In this document: positions 26,381-34,228 of the stretch, piece after piece
Layout: each line of letters begins with the position of its first letter
How positions within the stretch are numbered: the stretch's first letter is position 1
NCBI GenBank assembly: GCA_964449455.1
Contig: CAYUYV010000005.1
Span: 1 to 64,000, forward strand
Reading direction: 5' to 3'
From: CAYUYV01 sp964449455
Lineage (GTDB): Bacteria; Pseudomonadota; Alphaproteobacteria; JAJFIK01
Length of the DNA: 64,000 bases
The notes under the pieces: generated by a model
What the model was told of the DNA's origin: nothing
Database searches by the model: none
The model's input: only the letters and a program-made list of their open reading frames with translations
Position numbers and translations under genes: made by a program

Positions 26381-27208
26381 TTATCCAAACAACGACAGAA
26401 TCGATTGCGGTGCCTGGTTGGCAATAGAGAGAGCCTGGGTGCCCAGCTGCTGCTTTGTCTGGAGCGACTGGAGCCTTGCGCTTTCCACGGCCAGATCGGC
26501 ATCCACGAGATTGCCAATACCGGATTTCAAGCTGTCAGTCAGTCTGGAGACGAACTGGTCGTGCACCTCCAGCTTCTTTGACGCCGTCCCGAGACGGGCG
26601 AGTGAATTATTGACGTTCTCGATCGAGGTATCGATCGCGGTGACCACGGATGCGGCCCCCGATTGGGAATTGATCTGGGTACTTGCGGTGATCGTGATCG
26701 TGCTGCCCGAAAGGGTCAGATCTTCACTGTTCACCGTGATCGTACTCGAACCATTGGCACTCGCGAGCGCCGTGGTGTTGCTGACGGACCCGTCAACGAG
26801 GTTGGTGTTGTTGAAGGAGGCGTTCTGAACGATCGTGGAGATCTGATCGCGGAGCGCCGTGAAATCCTCGTTGAGAGCCGAACGGCTTGCCGAGTCGATG
26901 GATTCGTCACTGGCTGCCAACGCCTTCTCCTTCATCTCCACCAAAAGGTCGGAGATGGCCTCACCGGCTGCGATGGCAACATCGTTCGTACTCATGACCC
27001 GGTCCAGACTTTCCCTTACAACGCCCAAAGACGAAACATCCCGTCTCATCTTCTGGGCGATGGCGAAGATGGCGCCATCGTCTTTCGCACTCGCGACTTT
27101 CATACCGGTATTGATCCGGTTTTGAACCTCAGAGAGCTCCCGATTGGTGAAGTTGAGGTTCTGCAGGGCGATCATTGCGCCCGTATTGGTATTGACCGAC
27201 ATCGTCAT
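26381..27208 (-). CDS. Flagellin (copy 2)
   Basis: 275-residue short flagellin, close paralogue of its downstream neighbour. N-terminus 'MTMSVNTNTGAMIALQNLNFTNRELSEVQNRINTGMKVASAKDD', C-terminus 'LQSLQTKQQLGTQALSIANQAPQSILSLFG'. The Ser/Thr-rich middle (about 140-180) is nearly identical to copy 1 although the codons differ, so the protein sequence itself is conserved. Two ATGs lie six bases apart at the start; the first is used. It has its own consensus sigma-54 promoter, with a leader of about 64 nt. Having two flagellins is usual in alphaproteobacteria, where copies can occupy different filament positions. Confidence 0.95.
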   Translation of the reverse strand: MTMSVNTNTGAMIALQNLNFTNRELSEVQNRINTGMKVASAKDDGAIFAIAQKMRRDVSSLGVVRESLDRVMSTNDVAIAAGEAISDLLVEMKEKALAASDESIDSASRSALNEDFTALRDQISTIVQNASFNNTNLVDGSVSNTTALASANGSSTITVNSEDLTLSGSTITITASTQINSQSGAASVVTAIDTSIENVNNSLARLGTASKKLEVHDQFVSRLTDSLKSGIGNLVDADLAVESARLQSLQTKQQLGTQALSIANQAPQSILSLFG

Positions 27209-27283
27209 TGTGCTGTCCCTTCCATTTTGGTCGGATGTGCGAGCATTTTGCGCGCAGACTCTTTTGAGCCTGGGGCCTATGGC

Positions 27284-27298
27284 GCAAGGCCTGTGCCA
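27284..27298 (-). promoter_or_regulatory. Sigma-54 promoter of flagellin copy 2
   Basis: Minus-strand TGGCACAGGCCTTGC keeps the GG-N10-GC spacing and differs from the consensus only by A for G at position 7, the same variant as in the other flagellin promoter. Predicted leader about 64 nt. Confidence 0.85.
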
Positions 27299-27558
27299 GG
27301 GACGCACTCAGATCCCCAGACTGCAACACACTGTTTTTATTGAGTTTTCCAGAGAAGACCAGGAGCGAGAGGGCAATTCATGCCGGGCAGGTTTGGCCGC
27401 CCTGCCCTCGTCTGCCCAACACTCCTGTCAATCGAATTCGAGGCGCGGAGGGGACAGAGCCAGTGCGGGGAAAAGCACGCGTTCGGAGGAAATCGGCAGG
27501 GCCGTTTCGAGCGCCGGGCCAGGAGCACAGGGGACAAGCGGCGGCAACAAGGCGCCCT

Positions 27559-27610
27559 GATAGACCGCCCAGATAGACTGTGCAGATAGACCGCACAGGC
27601 AGACTGCGCC
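27559..27610. repeat. 13-bp tandem repeat, four imperfect copies
   Basis: Units at 27559-27571, 27572-27584, 27585-27597 and 27598-27610 share GATAGAC(C/T)G(C/T); the last copy is most diverged. It lies in the roughly 500-bp stretch 27209-27705 between flaF and flagellin copy 2, whose only other recognisable element is the sigma-54 promoter. Confidence 0.75.
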
Positions 27611-27705
27611 GATAAGCCGATTGGCATGGCCGATCCCGACGCGGTGACCTGAAGCTTCGAGCCAAGGTTGGGATGATGCGGATTATCCGGATGGGAATGC
27701 AGCTG

Positions 27706-28062
27706 TCAGCCGCCAGGCCGCCCAGACAGGCCTTCCATGATCGTGCGATTGATGTCGATCAGCGGATCGACGGGCGCCTTCTTGCGCATGACATCGCTCG
27801 TATAGCGGCCAACCCACAGACTCAAAGAGATAATCTGTGCCCGAACCTGTTCCGGAAGGGCGTTGCCATCCGAGGAACAGTCGAGCGCCAGGGCTGACCA
27901 AACGCGCCGGTTCTTGTCCAATGCCTCGACAAGGGCCCGATCGGTCGGTTTGAGATCCTTTGCCGCCATCAATGCGCCGGTCACCTGGCCAAAGAGGCGA
28001 TACTCGGTGTCACGCGGAGTCTCGGTGACCCGCTGCGCCTTCTGGTAGGCCTGAAGCGACAT
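27706..28062 (-). CDS. flaF: Flagellar biosynthesis regulator FlaF
   Basis: 118 residues matching FlaF over its full length: 'MSLQAYQKAQRVTETPRDTEYRLFGQVTGALM', 'LVEALDKNRRVWSALALDCSSDGNALPEQVRAQIISLSLWVGRYT', 'PVDPLIDINRTIMEGLSG'. FlaF acts with FlbT in alphaproteobacteria as a flagellin-specific secretion or chaperone factor that is needed for flagellin synthesis. The start overlaps the 3' end of flbT by 53 nt in another frame, indicating translational coupling. It lies upstream of both flagellins, as in Caulobacter and rhizobia. Confidence 0.93.
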   Translation of the reverse strand: MSLQAYQKAQRVTETPRDTEYRLFGQVTGALMAAKDLKPTDRALVEALDKNRRVWSALALDCSSDGNALPEQVRAQIISLSLWVGRYTSDVMRKKAPVDPLIDINRTIMEGLSGRPGG

Positions 28063-28447
28063 CCGGCAGCCTCTCCTCTTCGAATGCGAGCAGCTTGCGG
28101 CACTTCATGAGAGCCTTGTAGTATTGGGAACTCATGACGTCGTGGCTGATCGACACGCAGGTTTCGAGGACATCGGTCGTGGTCACGGCACCCATGAACT
28201 CGGTCGTCCGCACCGCGAATTCCCTGTAGTAAGACGCGCTGTTTTCCGGATCGAGATACATCATCATGATCGGAAAATAGATCCGCCGTGCAGGCGTCGT
28301 GACATCCTCCTGCTGCAGAATGTCCTTTTCCCTCAGGATTGACGCCTTGTTCTGCAGCACAAGACTGGCGCGCCGGTCGCCATTGACCACGACGGCGCCG
28401 TTCAGAACGAATTTTTCGCCCGGTTTCAATGACAGCTTCAGTGGCAC
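28010..28447 (-). CDS. flbT: Flagellar biosynthesis repressor FlbT
   Basis: 145 residues. 'MPLKLSLKPGEKFVLNGAVVVNGDRRASLVLQNKASILREKDIL' at the N-terminus, 'RRIYFPIMMMYLDPENSASYYREF' and 'SHDVMSSQYYKALMKCRKLLAFEEE' are typical FlbT. In Caulobacter, FlbT binds the 5' leader of flagellin mRNA and promotes its decay until the hook is complete; the flagellin leaders of about 60 nt seen here are possible targets. A GTG start preceded by GGGAGG gives the family N-terminus; the ATG 19 codons upstream adds unrelated residues. First gene of flbT-flaF, divergent from the FlmG-like gene. Confidence 0.93.
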   Translation of the reverse strand: MPLKLSLKPGEKFVLNGAVVVNGDRRASLVLQNKASILREKDILQQEDVTTPARRIYFPIMMMYLDPENSASYYREFAVRTTEFMGAVTTTDVLETCVSISHDVMSSQYYKALMKCRKLLAFEEERLPDVASGLPEGAAGHRDSA

Positions 28448-28652
28448 GCCAACCTCCCTGCGGGCGCGGCCCGGGAGCACAAAAGACCCCTCCGAACACC
28501 CCATACCCTGCCCACACTAGGCCGGTTGGCGTTAACAGCGGTTCAACTCCGGGCAAACAGGCCCCCTGAAACGGGGCATTAAGGACACTGCCCACACAGT
28601 CGGCAGATGCCATCGCCAAAGGCGCAACAGCCATGCCGCGGGAAGAAGCGGG

Positions 28653-30464
28653 GTGACCCTGATCATGAACAAGACCCAAGCTGATCCGTCCACGGCGCTC
28701 CAGCCCGATGCCGGCGCGCAGTCGCGCCATCAGGTCGCGGGCCTCGACAGCGATGCGCTGCGCCGCCTGCAATCCCGCTTTCAGAACGCCCAGGCCGTTC
28801 CGAAGGCAGCCGCGGGCCGGCGCAAAGCCAACAAGCTTGTCCAAAAGTTTTTCAAGACATTTTACAAGGGCGACCATCGGAACGCAGCTCTCCACGCCCT
28901 TGATGCCATAGGAGCAGACCAGACCTACGCCCTTGCCTATCACTGCATGGGCCTTGCCCTGGAAAAGCTCGGCGAGCTGCGCAAGGCCCTTGAGTTCTTT
29001 GAGAAGGCCCTGGCCCTCGACCCCCATGATCCGGATATCTACCATAATCTTGGCAATACAGCCTGGCGCCTGAACATGCTGGATGGGGCAGCCCAGCTCT
29101 TTCGCCTTTACATCGAGATGGCGCCGGAAGCATCCCAGGGCTACAACAATCTGGCTGGCGTGCTTCGGGATCAGGGCAAATTCGACGAGGCGCTGGAAAT
29201 CGTGCGCGCCGGAATTTATCTCCATGCGGACAATCCGCATCTTTGGAACACGGTGGGTACCATCCAGCTTGAGCAGGGCGATGCCGAAGGGTGCCACACC
29301 TTCTTCGATGAAGCGCTCCGGCTTGACCCGAATTTCCCACTGGTGATGCACAATAAGGCGTTTGCCGCCTTCAATGTGGGCGATTTTGATACGGCCCTGA
29401 CCCTGTGGCGCCGGGCAGAGACCTTGTTCGCCCATGATCGCCATCGCCTCGCAGAAGTGGGGCACAGTGTCGGCCATTGCCTGCTTGCGATGGGAGACCT
29501 GGTGCCAGGCTGGGAGGCGTGGTCCTGGCGCCATGACCCGGCCTATCGCGGCTCCACCCTGTTCAACATCCCCGCACCACGCTGGCAGGGAGAAGACATC
29601 AAGGGCAAACGGATCCTTGCGATCGCCGAACAGGGCATCGGCGATGAAATCATGTTCGCCAACGCCCTTCCCGACTTGATCGACCGCGTTGGCCCGGATG
29701 GTACGGTGCAGGTCGCCGTTTCGGCACGTCTCGTCCCCTTGTTCGAGCGCGCCCTTCCGGGCGTCACCGTTGGTCCCTTGACCGTCGGCCGCCACAACGG
29801 AAAACTTTTGCGGGCGGTATCCTGGCTTGAGGACACGCAACCGATCGACTTCTACACCCCCTTCGGCGATGTGATCGGCGCCTTCCGCCCCAGGATCGAG
29901 GACTTTCCCGCCGACCGTACCGTCCTCACGGCGGATCCCAGCGCGGTTGCGGATTGGCGTATGCGCCTTGCCGGTCTGGGGCCAGGTCCAAAAGTGGGGG
30001 TATGCTGGCGCAGCGGCCACATGTCCGTGGCCCGGGCCAAATTCTATTGTCCGCTCGAATATTGGGGGCCTGTCTTTTCCCATCCGGACATCGTTTGGAT
30101 TAACCTTCAGTATGATGACTGTGCGGCGGATATCGAGCGCATTGAGAGCAGCTTTGGCGCCCGCATTCATACCTTCGAGAACCTGGACCTGCGCAACGAC
30201 CTTGATGGCAATGCGGCCCTGTGCGCGGCCCTTGATCTTGCGGTCTCCGCCCCAACCGCGGCTGGGGGATTGGCAGCTGGCGTCGGCATCCCAACCTGGT
30301 TCTTGTCCAACCGCGTCATGTGGCCGACCCTGGGCACCGACTACTACCCCTGGTACCCAAACACGCGCTTCTTTGCGCCGGATCAATTTGCCGACTGGCC
30401 GTCCCTGATGGCGCGGCTCGGACGGGATATCACTGACTTTGTGGCAACCCGGGCTGCTGCCTGA
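28653..30464 (+). CDS. TPR glycosyltransferase, FlmG-like (probable flagellin glycosyltransferase)
   Basis: 603 residues: a basic, disordered N-terminus (about 60), at least five TPR repeats (about 65-290, for example 'AYHCMGLALEKLGELRKALEFFEKALALDPHDPDIYHNLGNTAWRL'), and a C-terminal GT-B-type domain (about 300-595) with 'LAIAEQGIGDEIMFANALPDL' and 'VGVCWRSGH'. This TPR-plus-GT design and position beside flbT-flaF-flagellin match Caulobacter FlmG, whose TPR part binds flagellin and whose GT part transfers a nonulosonic acid. Donor sugar genes are not in the window, so the sugar is unknown. Translation may start at the GTG shown or at an ATG four codons later. The divergent region 28448-28652 should hold both promoters; none was recognised. 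Confidence 0.82.
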   Translation: MTLIMNKTQADPSTALQPDAGAQSRHQVAGLDSDALRRLQSRFQNAQAVPKAAAGRRKANKLVQKFFKTFYKGDHRNAALHALDAIGADQTYALAYHCMGLALEKLGELRKALEFFEKALALDPHDPDIYHNLGNTAWRLNMLDGAAQLFRLYIEMAPEASQGYNNLAGVLRDQGKFDEALEIVRAGIYLHADNPHLWNTVGTIQLEQGDAEGCHTFFDEALRLDPNFPLVMHNKAFAAFNVGDFDTALTLWRRAETLFAHDRHRLAEVGHSVGHCLLAMGDLVPGWEAWSWRHDPAYRGSTLFNIPAPRWQGEDIKGKRILAIAEQGIGDEIMFANALPDLIDRVGPDGTVQVAVSARLVPLFERALPGVTVGPLTVGRHNGKLLRAVSWLEDTQPIDFYTPFGDVIGAFRPRIEDFPADRTVLTADPSAVADWRMRLAGLGPGPKVGVCWRSGHMSVARAKFYCPLEYWGPVFSHPDIVWINLQYDDCAADIERIESSFGARIHTFENLDLRNDLDGNAALCAALDLAVSAPTAAGGLAAGVGIPTWFLSNRVMWPTLGTDYYPWYPNTRFFAPDQFADWPSLMARLGRDITDFVATRAAA

Positions 30465-30578
30465 CCGGTCATCCCATCTCCACCCTCTCGTCACGCCCCT
30501 TGCCCGCTTCAGGGGCAGGCCCGCCCACCAGCGCGCCTTGCCTGGACCCGCCCCCCCCATTACCCTTCCGTTCATGAC

Positions 30579-30598
30579 CGCGTGCCTTTTGGCACGCG
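30579..30598. other. Hairpin with TTTT loop before the MoxR gene
   Basis: CGCGTGCC pairs fully with GGCACGCG around TTTT, 61 nt before the MoxR start. There is no T run after it. It could be an attenuator-like element or the 3' end of the upstream transcript. Confidence 0.35.
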
Positions 30599-30659
30599 CC
30601 GGCATGAATGGGCCCCCTCGGCCCTGCAGTGCCGCCGCGGTGACAGGGAGAGGACACCC

Positions 30660-31517
30660 ATGCGATTTGAAGGCACCAGTGATTATGTGGCGACAGAAGA
30701 TTTGCGGGTCGCCGTGAACGCCGCCATCACCTTGGAACGGCCATTGCTGATCAAGGGCGAGCCAGGGACGGGCAAGACGGTCCTGGCCCATGAGGTGGCT
30801 CGGGCGCTCAATGTCCCCCTGATCGAGTGGCACATCAAATCGACCACCAAGGCTCAGCAGGGCCTTTATGAATATGACGCTGTGTCCCGCCTGCGCGATT
30901 CCCAATTGGGCGATGAGCGGGTGAAGGACATCCGCAACTATATCCGCCGGGGCAAACTCTGGGAGAGCTTTACCGAACCGACCCGTCCCGTGCTCCTTAT
31001 CGACGAAATCGACAAGGCTGATATCGAGTTCCCCAATGACCTGCTTCTTGAACTCGATCGAATGCAGTTCTTCGTCTATGAGACTGGCGAGACCATCAGT
31101 GCCACCCAAAGGCCCATTGTGTTCATCACATCCAACAACGAAAAAGAGCTGCCGGACGCATTCCTGCGCCGCTGCTTCTTTCACTATATCAAATTTCCGG
31201 ATACGGACACCATGCGCGCCATTGTGGATGTCCATTTCCCGAATCTGAAGCAGGACCTGGTTCGTGAGGCTCTCAATACCTTCTACGAGCTGCGTGCCGT
31301 CCCTGGGCTGAAGAAAAAGCCATCGACTTCGGAACTGCTTGACTGGCTGAAATTGCTCATGGTCGAAGACATCGATCCGGCAATCCTGAAAGAGAAAGAC
31401 CCCAACAAACTCGTTCCGCCACTCCATGGCGCTCTTTTGAAGAACGAGCAGGATGTCCACTTGTTCGAACGGCTTGCCTTCCTCGCCCGCCGCGATGCCA
31501 ATCCCGGTGGATCCTGA
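30660..31517 (+). CDS. MoxR family AAA+ ATPase
   Basis: 285 residues. Walker A 'GEPGTGKT', Walker B 'VLLIDEIDKAD', sensor 1 'IVFITSNNEKELPDAFLRRC' with the arginine finger region, and the C-terminal lid. MoxR ATPases work as chaperones with VWA proteins to insert metals or mature enzyme complexes. GGGAGAGG precedes the ATG. The next gene is a VWA protein of the CoxE-like type, and a multi-pass membrane protein follows, all on the plus strand with short gaps, so a MoxR-VWA-membrane unit is likely. The last six codons and stop are part of a tandem duplication. Confidence 0.92.
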   Translation: MRFEGTSDYVATEDLRVAVNAAITLERPLLIKGEPGTGKTVLAHEVARALNVPLIEWHIKSTTKAQQGLYEYDAVSRLRDSQLGDERVKDIRNYIRRGKLWESFTEPTRPVLLIDEIDKADIEFPNDLLLELDRMQFFVYETGETISATQRPIVFITSNNEKELPDAFLRRCFFHYIKFPDTDTMRAIVDVHFPNLKQDLVREALNTFYELRAVPGLKKKPSTSELLDWLKLLMVEDIDPAILKEKDPNKLVPPLHGALLKNEQDVHLFERLAFLARRDANPGGS

Positions 31518-31538
31518 CAACCCGGTGGATCCTGACAA
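31503..31538. repeat. 18-bp tandem duplication spanning the moxR stop codon
   Basis: Two exact copies (31503-31520 and 31521-31538) include the final Pro-Gly-Gly-Ser codons and the TGA. Because 18 is a multiple of three, the second copy is in frame and repeats the same C-terminus and stop. Confidence 0.9.
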
Positions 31539-31619
31539 ACGGTCCGTGTCCAATCCGGTGCGGCGACTGCCCCGCCGGATTGCGACGCGTTGATCCAAAA
31601 CGGCGACGGGAGAAACACT

Positions 31620-32795
31620 ATGCTGCTCACCTTTTTCCATGAACTCCGGCGTGCGCAAATCCCTGTGAGCCTGAAGGAGTATCTGCTCCTTCTTGAGGCC
31701 CTGCGCGCGGATCTTGCCGACAAAAAGGTCGAGGATTTTTACTACCTGTCCCGCGCAGCCCTTGTGAAGGATGAACGGCATCTGGACCGCTTTGACCAGG
31801 TGTTCGGCCATGTCTTCAAGGGCCTTGACTACATGGACGAAATTCTTGGTGCGGAGATTCCTGAAGACTGGCTTAAGGCCTTGTCCCAGAAATATCTGAC
31901 CGACGAAGAAAAGGCCATGATTGAGAGCCTCGGGGGCTGGGAAAAGCTCATGGAGGAACTCAAGCGGCGCCTTGAGGAGCAGGAAAAACGCCATGAGGGC
32001 GGGAACCGGATGATCGGCACCGGTGGCACCTCGCCTTTCGGAAATTCCGGGTACAATCCAGAAGGCGTGCGCATCGGCGACGGCGGGGAGCGCCAGGGCC
32101 GTGCGGTCAAGGTCTGGGATCGGCGCGATTTCCAGAATCTCGACGACCAGGTCGAGCTCGGCACACGGAACATTAAGATCGCCTTGCGCCGCTTGCGCCG
32201 GTTCGCCCGGGAAGGCGCCGACACCGAACTCGACCTTGACAACACCATCCGTCAAACAGCCCACAAAGGGTATCTGGACATCGTGGAAGTGCCCGAACGG
32301 CACAACACGATCAAGGTTTTGCTCTTTTTCGACGTCGGCGGATCGATGGATCCGCACATCAAGGTCTGCGAGGAGTTGTTCTCTGCGGCGCGGTCCGAGT
32401 TCAAGCATATGGAGTATTTTTACTTCCACAATTGTCTTTATGAGTCTGTGTGGAAAGACAACCGGCGGCGCCATTCCGAAACCATGTCGACCTGGGACGT
32501 CCTGCACACCTATCCCCACGACTACAAGGTCATCTTCGTCGGCGATGCCACCATGAGCCCCTATGAGATCACCTATCCTGGCGGCAGCGTTGAGCATTGG
32601 AATGAAGAAGCAGGCGCTGTCTGGCTGAAGCGCGTGTTCGATCTGTATGAGAGTTGTGTGTGGCTCAATCCGGTCGCGGAACGCCACTGGCAGTACACGC
32701 CTTCGATCGACTTGGTGCACCAACTGATCGAGGGACGGATGTTCCCGCTGACTCTGGAAGGTCTTGATTCGGCAATGCGGGAGCTGAACAAATGA
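31620..32795 (+). CDS. VWA-domain protein (CoxE-like), partner of MoxR
   Basis: 391 residues: a helical N-terminal region (to about 160) with a charged stretch 'MEELKRRLEEQEKRHEGGNRMIGTGGTSPFG', and a C-terminal von Willebrand A domain (about 200-390). The MIDAS-type loop reads 'LFFDVGGSMDPHIKVCEELFSAARSEFKHMEYFYFHNCLYE', the CoxE-like form with Gly in place of the first Ser. Such proteins bind a substrate complex while MoxR supplies ATP-driven remodelling. GACGGGAG precedes the ATG at MLLTFFHELRRAQIPVSLKEY. Follows moxR by about 100 nt. The client is unknown; carbon monoxide dehydrogenase genes are not present here. Confidence 0.88.
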   Translation: MLLTFFHELRRAQIPVSLKEYLLLLEALRADLADKKVEDFYYLSRAALVKDERHLDRFDQVFGHVFKGLDYMDEILGAEIPEDWLKALSQKYLTDEEKAMIESLGGWEKLMEELKRRLEEQEKRHEGGNRMIGTGGTSPFGNSGYNPEGVRIGDGGERQGRAVKVWDRRDFQNLDDQVELGTRNIKIALRRLRRFAREGADTELDLDNTIRQTAHKGYLDIVEVPERHNTIKVLLFFDVGGSMDPHIKVCEELFSAARSEFKHMEYFYFHNCLYESVWKDNRRRHSETMSTWDVLHTYPHDYKVIFVGDATMSPYEITYPGGSVEHWNEEAGAVWLKRVFDLYESCVWLNPVAERHWQYTPSIDLVHQLIEGRMFPLTLEGLDSAMRELNK

Positions 32796-32846
32796 CGCCC
32801 AGATCCGCTTCCAGTAAGTGACGCGGATTGAATTCGGGGGGAGTAA

Positions 32847-34217
32847 ATGGAAGCACTGGTTGAGCTGAAGACCAAGATTCTGGCCTTCGCGGCCCAGGCT
32901 GTGGAAGGCACCATTGAGATCCAATGGGGCACCCTTGCGGTGTATGTGATCACGGCGCTCGTTGGTTTGTGGGCCCTTGGCAGCATCACGCAATGGATGC
33001 AACGACGGGCGGGCGGTCCCACGGTGACTGCCGGGCCAGGCAGCGCAGCCATGACAATGGTGCCGGTGACGATCTATTATTTGGTCTTGTTCTGGCTGCT
33101 GACGGGCCGTTTCATCACCGAATATGTGATCCTCGTCGCTGGCATTTTTGTCGTATCCCAGATCTATTTCTTGGCCGTCGATACCATTGCCGGCATCAAT
33201 GATGAGACCAAACGGGAAAAGGTCAATGTCCTTTCCCAGATCCACGTCAATTTGCCTGTGAGCACCATCACGGCCATCATGATGGGCATCAATCTCCTGG
33301 TCCTGATCGGCGCCCTTTACATGGCCCTGATGTCGTCCTTCAGGGTTGATCTGGAGGCAGAAGATCAGCAGGCCCGAGTGGCGATTTTCCTGTTTGCCAT
33401 GCCGGCCATTTCCGGCTTCTTCCTGTTCATGCCTTGGATGCTGTCGCTGCTGACGAACCGGCTGACGGATGCGGAAGTGCGCGGCTTTTTCCTGGCACGG
33501 CTTTTGCCCATTGCCCTGATCACATCCATCATGTTGGTCTTTCCGGGCTTTTTGTTCGGCGAGCGAGTGCAGGCCTATATTCCGATCCTGCCAACCCTGA
33601 ACAACCTGACCTTCCTGCCCCTCGCGCTGTTTGGCGTTTTTGGTCTTCTGCCCTTTTTCTACAGTGCGACCGTGCACGGTTCCCTGTTGCGGAGCCGCTA
33701 CCAGTGGCGCCAACGGTGGCTGCGCAATCTCTCGGAAGCCTTGGGCAATGATGCCCGCATTGCCCGGGAGCACCGCAGCCTGGTCGATGAGATGCGGCGC
33801 ATGGTGCAGCGCAGCCCCTTTTTCAAAAACTATCTTTGGACTCTGATCAGGGATCAGTATCCCAACGATACCGCGCGTCATCAGGCGCTGATTGAGACCT
33901 TTGGCATGCGTGCCCACCGCTTTGACGAGTCGCAGATCGGGATGATCGAGCGCTTCAAGGGCGATTTGCCCCATTGGGACCGGTTGACTGCCTATCTTGA
34001 TGACCTGTTCCTGTATTTCCATTCTCTGGAACAGGTGATGCCGGATGCGGACCGTGTCGCCCTGTGGAAACGAAACGCCGAGGACATTGGCAAATCCAGC
34101 CAACCGCTCAATCTGGTCGCGCCGCTCATCGGCGGTCTCGTGACGCTTGTGTCCGGTCCCCTCATGGAGCGCCTTATTCCCTTCATCGAAAGGTTTTTGG
34201 ACGGGATCCTGGGCTGA
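32847..34217 (+). CDS. Multi-pass membrane protein of unknown function, downstream of MoxR-VWA
   Basis: 456 residues, not recognised as a named family. Hydrophobic segments at about 28-48, 70-88, 92-112, 138-160, 178-203, 216-238 and 250-275 give seven probable helices, followed by a soluble, Arg/His/Asp-rich region (about 280-415) and a final hydrophobic stretch near the C-terminus ('LVAPLIGGLVTLVSGPLMERLIPFI'). The soluble part contains 'RSRYQWRQRWLRNLSEALGNDARIAREHRSLVDEMRRM'. A GGGGGGAG ribosome site lies just before the ATG. Only 51 nt separate it from the VWA gene, so it is probably in the same operon and may be the client or membrane anchor of the MoxR-VWA pair. It ends 11 nt before the convergent dnaE2. 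Confidence 0.75.
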   Translation: MEALVELKTKILAFAAQAVEGTIEIQWGTLAVYVITALVGLWALGSITQWMQRRAGGPTVTAGPGSAAMTMVPVTIYYLVLFWLLTGRFITEYVILVAGIFVVSQIYFLAVDTIAGINDETKREKVNVLSQIHVNLPVSTITAIMMGINLLVLIGALYMALMSSFRVDLEAEDQQARVAIFLFAMPAISGFFLFMPWMLSLLTNRLTDAEVRGFFLARLLPIALITSIMLVFPGFLFGERVQAYIPILPTLNNLTFLPLALFGVFGLLPFFYSATVHGSLLRSRYQWRQRWLRNLSEALGNDARIAREHRSLVDEMRRMVQRSPFFKNYLWTLIRDQYPNDTARHQALIETFGMRAHRFDESQIGMIERFKGDLPHWDRLTAYLDDLFLYFHSLEQVMPDADRVALWKRNAEDIGKSSQPLNLVAPLIGGLVTLVSGPLMERLIPFIERFLDGILG

Positions 34218-34228
34218 AGCGGGCATCA

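Noticed and set aside
28532..28546. CtrA-type site (TTAA-N7-TTAA) in the flbT / FlmG-like divergent region
   Set aside because: The sequence is TTAA-N7-TCAA, one mismatch in a short motif, and a single near match is expected by chance in an intergenic region.
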